64,000 nt of DNA from Streptomyces filipinensis (lineage in GTDB: Bacteria; Actinomycetota; Actinomycetes; Streptomycetales; Streptomycetaceae), in contig NZ_BMTD01000014.1 of NCBI RefSeq assembly GCF_014649495.1, forward strand, positions 62,001-126,000, given 5' to 3'. A model generated the notes under the pieces. The model was not told the origin of the DNA and searched no databases. It was given only the letters and a program-made list of their open reading frames with translations. Positions 1 through 8,265 of the stretch are shown piece by piece; position 1 is the stretch's first letter, and each line of letters opens with the position of its first letter. A program made the translations under genes and the position numbers.

Positions 1-452
1 AGCCGCTCGGGCTCCTCCCAGGCCATGAGGATCTGCGCCGAGGAGCCGGCCTTCATCGTGAGCGTGGAGCCGACCGGGACGGTGTCCCGCAGGCCGGACA
101 GGCGTTCCGCCGCGGCCACGCAGATCCGCATGTCACCCTGGCGCCGGTAGAGCTGTGCGCTCTCGCCGGTGACATCACGGAGGTGGGTGAGCACGGGGCC
201 CGCCGTCGCGAGCAGGCGGTCCTCGCCCGCCGCCGCCGCGAGCTCCGCGAGGCGCGGGCCGAGAATGAAACGGCCCTGCATGTCGCGTGCCACCATGCGG
301 TGGTGTTCCAAAGCCACGGCCAGGCGGTGAGCCGTGGGTCGTGCCAGTCCGGTGGCCCCGACCAGACCCGCGAGGGTGGCCGGACCGGACTCCAGAGCGC
401 TCAGGACGAGGGCCGCCTTGTCCAGAACGCCGACGCCGCTACTGTTGTCCAT
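1..452 (-). CDS. ndgR: IclR-family regulator NdgR (C-terminus beyond window)
   Basis: The first 150 codons of an IclR-family regulator are present, starting at ATG 452 and running off the left edge. The translation begins MDNSSGVGVLDKAALVLSAL and has an N-terminal winged helix-turn-helix (around residues 8-60, with GLARPTAHRLAVAL as recognition region), then the start of the ligand-sensing domain. It is divergent from leuC. In Streptomyces this position is held by NdgR/AreB, a regulator of leuCD and of amino-acid-dependent growth and antibiotic production. The assignment rests on family plus this conserved neighbourhood. The effector domain is mostly outside the window and cannot be judged. 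Confidence 0.88.
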   Translation of the reverse strand, partial: MDNSSGVGVLDKAALVLSALESGPATLAGLVGATGLARPTAHRLAVALEHHRMVARDMQGRFILGPRLAELAAAAGEDRLLATAGPVLTHLRDVTGESAQLYRRQGDMRICVAAAERLSGLRDTVPVGSTLTMKAGSSAQILMAWEEPER

Positions 453-469
453 GCAACGATACTCACGTC

Positions 470-492
470 TCACTCTGTGAAACGCAAGTTCA
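470..492. promoter_or_regulatory. Dyads in the ndgR-leuC divergent promoter region
   Basis: Two overlapping inverted repeats lie here: TCAC-TCT-GTGA at 470-480 and TGAA-N7-TTCA at 478-492. They sit in a locally AT-rich stretch between the divergent starts of ndgR (452) and leuC (651). IclR regulators commonly bind such dyads and NdgR is known to act on leuC, so this is a candidate operator. No -35/-10 pair is convincing enough to call. Confidence 0.35.
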
Positions 493-558
493 ATTTTCCG
501 TGGAACGCGCCACCCTGGAATCACACAGCGGCCCACAGACCAACGGGGCCCGGTGGTG

Positions 559-594
559 GACGCCCGGATTCACGACACCCGGGGCGCGGGCGTC
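559..594 (+). promoter_or_regulatory. Leader hairpin ahead of leuC
   Basis: GACGCCCG (559-566) pairs perfectly with CGGGCGTC (587-594) and is followed by TTCTCCTC. This terminator-like element lies 56 bases before the leuC start. It could be an attenuator. I found no leucine-rich leader peptide, so the role is inferred from shape only. Confidence 0.35.
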
Positions 595-650
595 TTCTCC
601 TCAAGATCTCTAGTTGGGCCGGTGCACGCTTGCCGGCCGGAGGGAAAGCG

Positions 651-2075
651 ATGGGTAGGACACTCGCGGAGAAGGTCTGGGACGACCACGTCGTCCGGCG
701 CGCCGAGGGCGAGCCCGATCTCCTCTTCATCGATCTGCACCTGCTGCACGAGGTGACCAGCCCGCAGGCCTTCGACGGACTGCGCAAGAACGGTCGCCCG
801 GTGCGCCGCCTCGACCTCACCATCGCCACCGAGGACCACAACACCCCGACCCTCGACATCGACAAGCCCATCGCGGACCCGGTCTCCCGCGCCCAGCTGG
901 AGACGCTGCGCAAGAACTGCGCCGAGTTCGGGGTGCGGCTGCACCCGCTGGGCGACGTCGAGCAGGGCGTCGTGCACGTCGTCGGCCCGCAGCTGGGCCT
1001 GACCCAGCCGGGCACGACCGTGGTCTGCGGTGACTCGCACACCTCCACGCACGGCGCGTTCGGCGCGCTGGCGTTCGGTATCGGCACCTCCCAGGTCGAG
1101 CACGTGCTGGCCACCCAGACGCTGCCGCTGGCCCGCCCGAAGACCATGGCCATCACCGTCGAGGGCGAGCTGCCCGAGGGCGTCACCGCCAAGGACCTGA
1201 TCCTGGCGATCATCGCGAAGATCGGCACCGGCGGCGGCCAGGGCTACATCCTGGAGTACCGCGGCTCCGCCATCGAGAAGCTCTCGATGGAGGCCCGGAT
1301 GACCATCTGCAACATGTCGATCGAGGCCGGTGCCCGCGCGGGCATGATCGCCCCCGACGAGACCACCTTCGAGTACCTCAAGGGGCGCCCGCACGCCCCC
1401 GAGGGTGCCGACTGGGACGCGGCGGTCGCGTACTGGAAGACTCTGAGGACCGACGAGGACGCCGTCTTCGACGCCGAGGTCGTCATCGACGCCGGCGAGC
1501 TGTCCCCGTTCGTCACCTGGGGCACCAACCCCGGCCAGGGCGCGCCGCTTTCGGCGGCCGTCCCCGACCCGGCTTCGTACGAAGACGCTTCGGAGCGCCT
1601 CGCCGCCGAAAAGGCCCTGGAGTACATGGGGTTGGAGGCCGGCCAGCCGCTGCGCTCCATCAAGGTGGACACCGTCTTCGTAGGCTCCTGCACCAACGGA
1701 CGCATCGAGGACCTGCGCGCCGCCGCGGATCTGCTGCGGGGCCGCAAAGTCGCCGACGGCGTACGGATGCTGGTCGTCCCGGGCTCCGCGCGGGTCGGTC
1801 TGCAGGCCGTCTCCGAGGGCCTGGACGTGGTCTTCAAGGAGGCCGGCGCCGAATGGCGGCACGCGGGCTGCTCGATGTGCCTCGGCATGAACCCCGACCA
1901 GCTGGCCCCGGGTGAGCGTTCCGCCTCGACCTCCAACCGCAACTTCGAGGGCCGGCAGGGCAAGGGCGGTCGTACGCACCTGGTGTCGCCGCAGGTCGCG
2001 GCGGCCACCGCCGTCCTGGGCCACCTGGCCTCCCCGGCCGACCTGACCGACGACCGCACGCCCGCTGGAGTCTGA
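651..2075 (+). CDS. leuC: 3-isopropylmalate dehydratase large subunit
   Basis: 474 residues, the usual LeuC length. With LeuD it forms the iron-sulfur isomerase converting 2-isopropylmalate to 3-isopropylmalate in leucine synthesis. Aconitase-family landmarks are clear: CGDSHTSTHGAFGALAFGIG, the cluster cysteine in FVGSCTNGR, the CSMCLGMNPD pair of cysteines, and SNRNFEGRQG near the C-terminus. ATG 651 is chosen because it follows GGAGGG at about 7 bases and starts the family N-terminus MGRTLAEKVWDDH. The in-frame extension upstream is arginine-rich and overlaps the opposite-strand ndgR. leuD follows 5 bases after the stop, so the two are co-transcribed. Confidence 0.97.
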   Translation: MGRTLAEKVWDDHVVRRAEGEPDLLFIDLHLLHEVTSPQAFDGLRKNGRPVRRLDLTIATEDHNTPTLDIDKPIADPVSRAQLETLRKNCAEFGVRLHPLGDVEQGVVHVVGPQLGLTQPGTTVVCGDSHTSTHGAFGALAFGIGTSQVEHVLATQTLPLARPKTMAITVEGELPEGVTAKDLILAIIAKIGTGGGQGYILEYRGSAIEKLSMEARMTICNMSIEAGARAGMIAPDETTFEYLKGRPHAPEGADWDAAVAYWKTLRTDEDAVFDAEVVIDAGELSPFVTWGTNPGQGAPLSAAVPDPASYEDASERLAAEKALEYMGLEAGQPLRSIKVDTVFVGSCTNGRIEDLRAAADLLRGRKVADGVRMLVVPGSARVGLQAVSEGLDVVFKEAGAEWRHAGCSMCLGMNPDQLAPGERSASTSNRNFEGRQGKGGRTHLVSPQVAAATAVLGHLASPADLTDDRTPAGV

Positions 2076-2080
2076 GAATC

Positions 2081-2674
2081 ATGGAAGCCTTCACCACCCA
2101 CACCGGCCGGGCCGTCCCGCTGCGCCGCAGCAACGTCGACACCGACCAGATCATCCCTGCTCACTGGCTCAAGAAGGTGACCCGGGACGGCTTCGAGGAC
2201 GGGCTGTTCGAGGCCTGGCGCAAGGACCCGGAGTTCGTGCTCAACCGCCCCGAGCGGCAGGGCGCCACGGTCCTGGTCGCCGGCCCCGACTTCGGCACCG
2301 GCTCGTCCCGTGAGCACGCCGTCTGGGCGCTGCAGAACTACGGCTTCAAGACCGTGATCTCCTCGCGCTTCGCGGACATCTTCCGGGGCAACTCGCTGAA
2401 GAACGGCCTGCTCACGGTCGTGCTGGACCAGAAGATCGTGGACGCGCTGTGGGAGCTGACGGAACAGGACCCCACTGCTGAGGTCACTGTGGACCTTGAG
2501 GCGCGTGAGGTTCGTGCCGAGGGCATCACCGCCTCCTTCGAGCTGGACGAGAACTCCCGCTGGCGGCTGCTGAACGGCCTGGACGACATCTCCATCACGC
2601 TGCAGAGCGCGGCCGACATCGCCGCCTACGAGGCCAAGCGGCCGTCGTACAAGCCGAGGACGCTCCAGGCCTGA
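2081..2674 (+). CDS. leuD: 3-isopropylmalate dehydratase small subunit
   Basis: 197 residues, normal for LeuD. It supplies the swivelling domain that completes the isopropylmalate isomerase active site. Recognisable motifs are NVDTDQIIPAHWLK near the N-terminus, FGTGSSREHAVWAL, and SRFADIFRGNSLKNGLL. It starts 5 bases after the leuC stop, and the pair ends at a strong hairpin terminator 55 bases downstream. Confidence 0.97.
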   Translation: MEAFTTHTGRAVPLRRSNVDTDQIIPAHWLKKVTRDGFEDGLFEAWRKDPEFVLNRPERQGATVLVAGPDFGTGSSREHAVWALQNYGFKTVISSRFADIFRGNSLKNGLLTVVLDQKIVDALWELTEQDPTAEVTVDLEAREVRAEGITASFELDENSRWRLLNGLDDISITLQSAADIAAYEAKRPSYKPRTLQA

Positions 2675-2728
2675 TCCACTGCGCCGGGCGGCCCGCGCGG
2701 TCGAGATCCGGCCACCCCAACACCCCCT

Positions 2729-2761
2729 CCGTACCCCCGATCGCCACGATCGGGGGTACGG
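2729..2761. terminator. Terminator after leuCD
   Basis: Perfect 15-bp stem (2729-2743 with 2747-2761) closed by a three-base loop CCA. There is no T-tract, as is common for Streptomyces terminators. It ends the leuCD unit. Confidence 0.8.
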
Positions 2762-2946
2762 CCATGTCCGGGCCGAAATCGCCGCCCGGGCTTCTTGCCC
2801 GGCTCTCAACTTCCCACGTTACGAAGGGTGTTGCACGGGTACGTGAGTGCGGGGGCCGCTGCCTCCGCAAGTGCCTGGAAGGCCGTTTGAGGCGGCAGTT
2901 GCCCCCTGGGCAGGCGACAACTCGCCCCAGATGGCACAATCTGTGC

Positions 2947-3177
2947 ATGGAACACGACGGCCAACTCCAGCTCTATACGGCGGTCGCGAACCAGCTCAAG
3001 GAAGCGCACGCAAGAGTGCGCGCACTGCAAGTCCCGGAGGGCGTACGGATGGCGCTGACCCGGAAGCTGCTGGTCATTACGGCCGCGGCCAAGCACGATC
3101 TCGCCGCTGCGGCAAGGCGGCTCGAGCGGTTCAACGCGGACCTCGACGAGGGTCGGATCCCCGACGAGGACCACTGA
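2947..3177 (+). CDS. Small conserved hypothetical protein
   Basis: 76 residues from ATG 2947. The product is mostly helical and charged, with a run of alanine and arginine around residues 46-58 (KHDLAAAARRLERFNADLDE) and an acidic C-terminus. No known domain is recognised. It lies between leuD and the HU gene on the same strand, a place where Streptomyces genomes carry a small hypothetical gene. Codon use is normal for the genus, which supports it being real. Function unknown. Confidence 0.65.
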   Translation: MEHDGQLQLYTAVANQLKEAHARVRALQVPEGVRMALTRKLLVITAAAKHDLAAAARRLERFNADLDEGRIPDEDH

Positions 3178-3233
3178 ACAGCCCGAGACCACCGATTCCG
3201 TTGCGGCACAAGGGTGATAAGCCCGTTTCGTGT

Positions 3234-3262
3234 TTGATTTGCGGTATATATCTGCCTAACGT
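3234..3262 (+). promoter_or_regulatory. Probable promoter of hupS
   Basis: TTGATT (3234-3239) and TAACGT (3257-3262) are separated by 17 bases in an unusually AT-rich patch containing TATATAT. A start near 3269 would give a leader of about 45 bases before GTG 3314. This fits a vegetative sigma-factor promoter. Confidence 0.5.
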
Positions 3263-3313
3263 GCGAAAAAGCTTGAACACTTTCGTTCTGGCGATGTCTC
3301 CGAAGGGGAAGAC

Positions 3314-3964
3314 GTGAACAAGGCGCAGCTCGTAGAAGCGATTGCCGACAAGGTGGGTGGCCGCCAGCAGGCCGCCGAGGCTGTCGATCATGTCCTGGAC
3401 GCCATCGTCCGCGCGGTCGTCGCGGGCGAGCGGGTCTCGGTCACCGGCTTCGGGTCCTTCGAGAAGGTGGACCGCCCCGCCCGCTACGCCCGCAACCCCC
3501 AGACGGGCGAGCGGGTTCGGGTCAAGAAGACCTCCGTGCCGCGCTTCCGCGCCGGTCAGGGCTTCAAGGACCTGGTGAGCGGCTCGAAGAAGCTGCCGCG
3601 CGGCGGCGAGGTCTCGGTCAAGAAGGCGCCGAAGGGCAGCCTGACCGGCGGCGCCGCGGCGACGGTCAAGAAGGCCGCCGCGAAGAAGACCACCAAGGCC
3701 GCCGCCGCGAAGAAGACGGCGGCGAAGAAGGCGCCCGCGAAGAAGACCACGGCCGTCGCGAAGAAGACCACGGCGAAGAAGACGACCGCCAAGAAGACCA
3801 CCGCGGCCGCCAAGACCACCGCCGCGAAGAAGACCACCGCCAAGAAGGCCACGGCCAAGAAGGCCCCGGCGAAGAAGGTCACCGCGAAGAAGGCCCCGGC
3901 CAAGAAGTCGACGGCGCGCAAGACCACCGCGAAGAAGGCCACCGCCCGCAAGGCGACGTCGTAA
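3314..3964 (+). CDS. hupS: HU-type nucleoid protein with histone H1-like tail
   Basis: 216 residues in two parts. Residues 1-95 are a complete HU fold (MNKAQLVEAIADKVGG, then GFGSFEKVDRPARYARNPQTGE and the DNA-intercalating arm). Residues after about 100 form a lysine/alanine/threonine tail built from AKK, KKTT and KKA repeats, like eukaryotic H1. This two-part HU is the actinobacterial HupS/Hlp type, linked in S. coelicolor to spore nucleoid compaction. The start is GTG 3314, preceded by GGGGAAG. It is a single-gene unit with its own promoter, ending at a hairpin shared with the convergent small gene downstream. Confidence 0.93.
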   Translation: MNKAQLVEAIADKVGGRQQAAEAVDHVLDAIVRAVVAGERVSVTGFGSFEKVDRPARYARNPQTGERVRVKKTSVPRFRAGQGFKDLVSGSKKLPRGGEVSVKKAPKGSLTGGAAATVKKAAAKKTTKAAAAKKTAAKKAPAKKTTAVAKKTTAKKTTAKKTTAAAKTTAAKKTTAKKATAKKAPAKKVTAKKAPAKKSTARKTTAKKATARKATS

Positions 3965-3997
3965 GGACGCCAGGGCACGCCAGGGCACTCACGCGCC

Positions 3998-4025
3998 GGG
4001 CCGGACTCCCCAGGGAGTCCGGCCC
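3998..4025. terminator. Bidirectional terminator between hupS and convergent gene
   Basis: GGGCCGGACTCCC (3998-4010) pairs perfectly with 4013-4025 around a CA centre. It lies between the stops of hupS (3964) and the opposite-strand gene (4045), so it can serve both. Confidence 0.75.
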
Positions 4026-4044
4026 GCGGCGTGTGTAAGGGCAG

Positions 4045-4248
4045 TTACAGGGTTTGGAGGGTTACGAGGGTGATGCGCAGGGTGTCGCCCCGGCCCTCGG
4101 TCTCGATCCGCACGCGCTGACCGGGCCGCAGCAGCCTGAGGCCTCCGGCGGTGAACGCGGCGGCGTCGAAGGGCAGCGGGGTGCCGTCGTCGAGGAGTAC
4201 CTGCCCGGCGTGGGTCTCCGGGTCGTAGGTGTATGCGGTGGCTTGCAT
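4045..4248 (-). CDS. Small conserved protein, likely beta-barrel
   Basis: 67 residues from ATG 4248. The sequence (ATAYTYDPETHAGQVLLDDG, then LRLLRPGQRVRIETEG) has the alternating pattern of a small OB-like or cold-shock-like beta-barrel, but no RNP motif is seen. It is convergent with hupS and lies downstream of cofC on the same strand with a 164-base gap. Function unknown. Placement and codon bias suggest a real gene. Confidence 0.6.
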   Translation of the reverse strand: MQATAYTYDPETHAGQVLLDDGTPLPFDAAAFTAGGLRLLRPGQRVRIETEGRGDTLRITLVTLQTL

Positions 4249-4412
4249 GGCATCAGCGTACTGATCCGGGGTGCGCCGTGGGGGGCGGAGGCCGTCCGCG
4301 GGGTGCGGGCCCCCGGTGGCCGTTCGCGCGGTTCCCCGGGCCCCTTCAGGGCGCTTCCGGCACTTCTGCGCGAGCGGCGCTCCCGGCCTGCTCGGCGCGG
4401 CCCCGGGTGCGT

Positions 4413-5051
4413 TCAGGAGTCGGGGATCAGCAATCCGGCCGAAACGGCCGCCGTATACGGTCCGACCCCCAAGGCCAGCGCCGCGCGCAAGTCGTCCCCG
4501 GTGTCCACGTCCTGCCGTACCGAATCCACCCCCGCGAGCCCGAGTTCCTCCGCGCCGGACGCCCGGTGCCGGGAACGGGAATCGATACCGAACTCCGGCC
4601 GCAATTCCCCCTCCGGCCCCGCTGTCAGCAACGTCGTGCCCAGCTGGGCCGCATCCGCGAGAAACGCCCGGGAAAACTCCGCCGCCGCACCCAGGACCGC
4701 GGCCAGTTCCGCCGGCCGCAACGCCGGGAGATCGGCGTTCAGGGCGGCGACCGGTGTGCGCGGGCGCACAGCACGGACGACGGCCGCGCCGTGCGCCAGC
4801 GCGGCGTTCAGACCGCTCGCCGGCGTGTCCGGGACGATCCGCGCGCCCAGCACCGCCAGCTCACGGGCCGCCAGCTCGTCGTCCGTGACGACCGCCACAT
4901 CCGCGACCGACGTACAGGCCAGCGCCGCGGCCACCGTGTCCTGCGCGAACGCGAGCGCCAGCCCCGGCCGCACTCCGTCGGCGGCGGTGTCCGCCAGCCT
5001 GCTCTTGGCCCGCGTCAAGGACTTCAGCGGGATCACCAAGCTCCACTGCAC
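4413..5051 (-). CDS. cofC: 2-phospholactate/PEP guanylyltransferase
   Basis: 212 residues, typical of CofC/FbiD. It joins GTP to phospholactate or phosphoenolpyruvate, the first activation step in coenzyme F420 side-chain assembly. The N-terminal nucleotidyltransferase motif SLVIPLKSLTRAKSRLA, the NADLPALRPAEL metal-binding region, and the C-terminal VDTGDDLRAAL match the family. The start is GTG 5051, 151 bases from the divergent acyltransferase. F420 genes proper (fbiA/fbiB) are elsewhere, as in other Streptomyces. Confidence 0.9.
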   Translation of the reverse strand: MQWSLVIPLKSLTRAKSRLADTAADGVRPGLALAFAQDTVAAALACTSVADVAVVTDDELAARELAVLGARIVPDTPASGLNAALAHGAAVVRAVRPRTPVAALNADLPALRPAELAAVLGAAAEFSRAFLADAAQLGTTLLTAGPEGELRPEFGIDSRSRHRASGAEELGLAGVDSVRQDVDTGDDLRAALALGVGPYTAAVSAGLLIPDS

Positions 5052-5202
5052 CGGCGTACCGTCCCTCTCTTGTCTCGATCATTGTCCTCGGGCCATCTGG
5101 CACCACGGGTGGCGGGGCGTACGGTGTTCTCGACAGACCGGCAACCCGGGGCGACACTTGTCCGGCCCCGCCGGAGTGACAGCCCTAGAGGAAGGTGTCC
5201 TT

Positions 5203-5973
5203 GTGCCCCGCCGCAGAATCGGCTTCTGGTACCGCTTCGCCGCGGTGATCTGCAAACCGCCGCTGGTGGTTCTGATCAAGCGGGACTGGCGAGGAATGGA
5301 GCACATTCCGGCCGAGGGCGGATTTATCACCGTGGTGAACCACAATTCCCACGTGGACCCCTTCGCGTACGCGCACTATCAGTACAACACCGGACGGGTT
5401 CCGCGATTCCTGGCGAAGAGCGGACTTTTCAAGAAGGGATTCGTCGGCGCCGCCATGCGCGGCACCGGGCAGATCCCCGTCTACCGCGAGTCCACGGACG
5501 CGCTCAGCGCCTTCCGCGCCGCCATCGACGCGGTGGACCGCGGTGAGTGCGTCGCCTTCTACCCCGAGGGCACCCTCACCCGCGACCCGAACGGCTGGCC
5601 CATGACCGGCAAGACGGGCGCCGCCCGCGTCGCCCTGCAGACCAAGTGCCCGGTCATCCCGGTCGCGCAGTGGGGCGCCAACGAACTGCTGCCGCCGTAC
5701 GCCAAGAAGCCCGACCTCTTCCCGCGCAAGACCCATCACGTGCTGGCCGGCCCGCCCGTGGACCTCTCGCGCTTCTACGGCAAGGAGATGACCCCGGACC
5801 TGCTCAAGGAGGCCACCGAGGTCATCATGGCGGCCATCACCCGCCTGCTGGAGGAGATCCGCGGCGAGAAGGCGCCCGAGACCCCCTACGACCCGCGCCG
5901 CGAGCGGATCGAGCAGCGGCGCCGCACCCAGGCGCAGACGCAGCGCAAGGAACCCGAAGGGCAGGGCAAGTGA
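5203..5973 (+). CDS. 1-acyl-glycerol-3-phosphate acyltransferase family (PlsC-like)
   Basis: 256 residues. It should transfer a fatty acyl group to lysophosphatidic acid at the membrane, making phosphatidic acid. The acyltransferase motifs are in order: NHNSHVDPF (NHxxxxD), the GTGQIPVYR block, FYPEGTLTRD (EGT), and the VIPVAQWG block. GTG 5203 is chosen because GAGGAAGG ends 7 bases upstream. Upstream in-frame sequence is low quality and overlaps cofC. The stop overlaps the gpsA start by 4 bases, so glycerol-3-phosphate formation and its acylation are translationally coupled. Confidence 0.9.
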   Translation: MPRRRIGFWYRFAAVICKPPLVVLIKRDWRGMEHIPAEGGFITVVNHNSHVDPFAYAHYQYNTGRVPRFLAKSGLFKKGFVGAAMRGTGQIPVYRESTDALSAFRAAIDAVDRGECVAFYPEGTLTRDPNGWPMTGKTGAARVALQTKCPVIPVAQWGANELLPPYAKKPDLFPRKTHHVLAGPPVDLSRFYGKEMTPDLLKEATEVIMAAITRLLEEIRGEKAPETPYDPRRERIEQRRRTQAQTQRKEPEGQGK

Positions 5974-6980
5974 GCAAGGCGGTTAAGGCGGCGGTCATGG
6001 GCACCGGCTCATGGGGCACCGCCTTCGGCATGGTCCTCGCCGACGCGGGCTGTGACGTGACGTTGTGGGCCCGGCGCCCGGAGCTGGCCGAGGCGGTCAA
6101 CTCCACCCGGACCAACCCCGACTACCTGCCCGGTGTCGAACTCCCGGAGAACCTGAGGGCCACCGCGGACCCGGCCGAGGCCCTGCGGGACGCGGACTTC
6201 ACCGTCCTCGCCGTCCCCTCCCAGACCCTGCGCGCCAACCTGGCCGAGTGGACCCCGCTGCTCGCCCCGGACACCGTCCTCGTGTCCCTGATGAAGGGCG
6301 TCGAACTCGGCTCCGCCATGCGGATGAGCGAGGTCATCGAGGACGTCGCCAAGGTCGGCGCGGAGCGGATCGCGGTCGTCACCGGACCCAACCTGGCCCG
6401 CGAGATCGCCGCCCGCATGCCCGCCGCGGCCGTCGTCGCCTGCACCGACGAGGCCGTCGCCCAGCGCCTCCAGGCCGCCTGTCACACGCCGTACTTCCGG
6501 CCGTACACCAACACCGACGTCGTCGGCTGCGAACTGGGCGGCGCGGTCAAGAACGTCATCGGCCTCGCGGTCGGCATCGCCGACGGCATGGGACTCGGCG
6601 ACAACGCCAAGGGCTCGCTCATCACCCGGGGTCTCGCCGAGACCACCCGGCTCGGCATGGCGCTCGGCGCCGACCCGCTGACCTTCTCCGGACTCGCGGG
6701 CCTCGGCGACCTGGTGGCCACCTGTTCCTCGCCGCTGTCCCGCAACCACACCTTCGGCACCAACCTCGGCAAGGGCATGACCCTGCAGGAGACCATCGCG
6801 GTCACCAAGCAGACCGCCGAGGGCGTCAAGTCCTGCGAGTCGGTGGCGGATCTGGCCCGCCGGCACGGTGTGGAGATGCCCCTCACCGAGACGGTCGTGG
6901 ACATCGTGCACGAGGGCAAGCCGCCGGTGGTCGCCCTCAAGGAGCTGATGTCGCGCAGCGCCAAGGCGGAGAGGCGCTGA
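5970..6980 (+). CDS. gpsA: Glycerol-3-phosphate dehydrogenase [NAD(P)+]
   Basis: 336 residues, standard GpsA length. It reduces dihydroxyacetone phosphate to sn-glycerol-3-phosphate for phospholipid synthesis. The Rossmann motif MGTGSWGTAFG is at residues 10-20. VTGPNLAREIA, the catalytic-lysine block GGAVKNVIGLAVG and the C-terminal ETVVDIVHEGK are all present. The GTG start at 5970 overlaps the acyltransferase stop. Confidence 0.95.
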   Translation: MSKAVKAAVMGTGSWGTAFGMVLADAGCDVTLWARRPELAEAVNSTRTNPDYLPGVELPENLRATADPAEALRDADFTVLAVPSQTLRANLAEWTPLLAPDTVLVSLMKGVELGSAMRMSEVIEDVAKVGAERIAVVTGPNLAREIAARMPAAAVVACTDEAVAQRLQAACHTPYFRPYTNTDVVGCELGGAVKNVIGLAVGIADGMGLGDNAKGSLITRGLAETTRLGMALGADPLTFSGLAGLGDLVATCSSPLSRNHTFGTNLGKGMTLQETIAVTKQTAEGVKSCESVADLARRHGVEMPLTETVVDIVHEGKPPVVALKELMSRSAKAERR

Positions 6981-7083
6981 ACACCGCCCCGCGCGACGCT
7001 GAGCGACCGTTGGAGGGACGCTGAGTCACAGCGGCCCAGCGGGCGCTGACTCGGCGGATACCAGCGGGTACTCTCAACCCGAT

Positions 7084-8241
7084 ATGAGCACCGAGAACCT
7101 TCCCCAGAGCCCTGAGCAGCCGTCGCGCAAGCCCCGCGTGGCCGTCGTGTTCGGCGGGCGCAGCTCCGAACACGGGATCTCCGTGGTCACCGCCGGCGCC
7201 GTCCTCAAGGCCATCGACCGGACGAGGTACGACGTCCTGCCGATCGGCATCACCCGGGACGGCCGTTGGGCGCTGACGGCCGACGAACCGGACCGGATGG
7301 CCATCGCCGACCGCTCCCTGCCCGCCGTGGAGGAGCTGGCGGAGTCGCACGAGGGCGGCGTGGTGCTCCCCGTCGACCCCTCGAACCGCGAGGTCGTCTA
7401 CAGCGAGCCCGGCTCGGTGCCCAAGGCGCTCGGCGAGGTCGACGTGGTCTTCCCGGTGCTCCACGGCCCCTACGGCGAGGACGGCACCCTGCAGGGCCTG
7501 CTGGAGCTGTCCGGGGTGCCCTACGTGGGCGCCGGGGTGCTCGCCTCGGCCGTCGGCCAGGACAAGGAGTACATGAAGCGGATCTTCACCTCCTACGGGC
7601 TCCAGGTCGGCCCCTACGTGGTGATCCGGCCGCGCGAGTGGGAGCAGGACGAGTCCGCCGCCCGCAGGAAGATCGTCGACTTCGCCGGCGAGCACGGCTG
7701 GCCGCTGTTCGTGAAGCCCGCGCGCGCGGGTTCGTCGATCGGCATCACCAAGGTCGACGACCTGTCCGGTCTGGACGAGGCGATCGCCACCGCGCAGGCC
7801 CACGACCCCAAGATCCTGGTCGAGGCCGCCGTACGGGGCCGCGAGATCGAGTGCGGCGTGCTGGAGTTCGAGGACGGGCCGCGCGCCTCCGTGCCGGCCG
7901 AGATCCCGCCGCCGGACGCGCACGCGTACTACGACTTCGAGGCCAAGTACATCGACTCCACGCCCGGTATCGTCCCGGCGCCGCTGACCGCGGAGCAGAC
8001 GGCCGAGGTGCGGCGGCTCGCGGTGGAGGCGTTCGAGGCCGTCTCCTGCGAGGGCCTGGTCCGCGCGGACTTCTTCCTCACCGAGGACGGCGAGTTCGTG
8101 ATCAACGAGGTCAACACCCTGCCCGGCTTCACGCCGATCTCGATGTACCCGCAGATGTGGCAGGCCAGCGGCGTCAGCTACCCGGAGCTGATCGACCGCC
8201 TGGTCCAGGCCGCGCTGCGCCGCTCGACCGGGCTCCGCTGA
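7084..8241 (+). CDS. ddl: D-alanine--D-alanine ligase
   Basis: 385 residues, ATP-grasp fold. It makes the D-Ala-D-Ala dipeptide for peptidoglycan. Seen: VVFGGRSSEHGISVVTAGAV, HGPYGEDGTLQGLLE, QDKEYMKRIF, FVKPARAGSSIGI, and the metal/ATP block FINEVNTLPGFTPISMYP-like near the C-terminus. The omega-loop segment YYDFEAKYID keeps the lysine-tyrosine pair typical of D-Ala-D-Ala rather than D-Ala-D-Lac enzymes, so it is not a glycopeptide-resistance ligase. It lies 103 bases after gpsA and converges on a lipoprotein gene. Confidence 0.95.
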   Translation: MSTENLPQSPEQPSRKPRVAVVFGGRSSEHGISVVTAGAVLKAIDRTRYDVLPIGITRDGRWALTADEPDRMAIADRSLPAVEELAESHEGGVVLPVDPSNREVVYSEPGSVPKALGEVDVVFPVLHGPYGEDGTLQGLLELSGVPYVGAGVLASAVGQDKEYMKRIFTSYGLQVGPYVVIRPREWEQDESAARRKIVDFAGEHGWPLFVKPARAGSSIGITKVDDLSGLDEAIATAQAHDPKILVEAAVRGREIECGVLEFEDGPRASVPAEIPPPDAHAYYDFEAKYIDSTPGIVPAPLTAEQTAEVRRLAVEAFEAVSCEGLVRADFFLTEDGEFVINEVNTLPGFTPISMYPQMWQASGVSYPELIDRLVQAALRRSTGLR

Positions 8242-8265
8242 GCCGCCCGCCCGCTTTCCGTACGC

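Noticed and set aside
3620..3960. Tandem DNA repeat array
   Set aside because: The repeats are AAG/GCC codon-driven and encode the H1-like lysine tail of HupS.
4054..5202. Long in-frame extension upstream of the PlsC-like gene
   Set aside because: It overlaps two opposite-strand genes, is Arg/Ser-rich, and GTG 5203 has a good ribosome-binding site.
7084..8241. Glycopeptide-resistance D-Ala-D-Lac ligase
   Set aside because: The omega-loop keeps the lysine-tyrosine pair of D-Ala-D-Ala enzymes and there is no van cluster.
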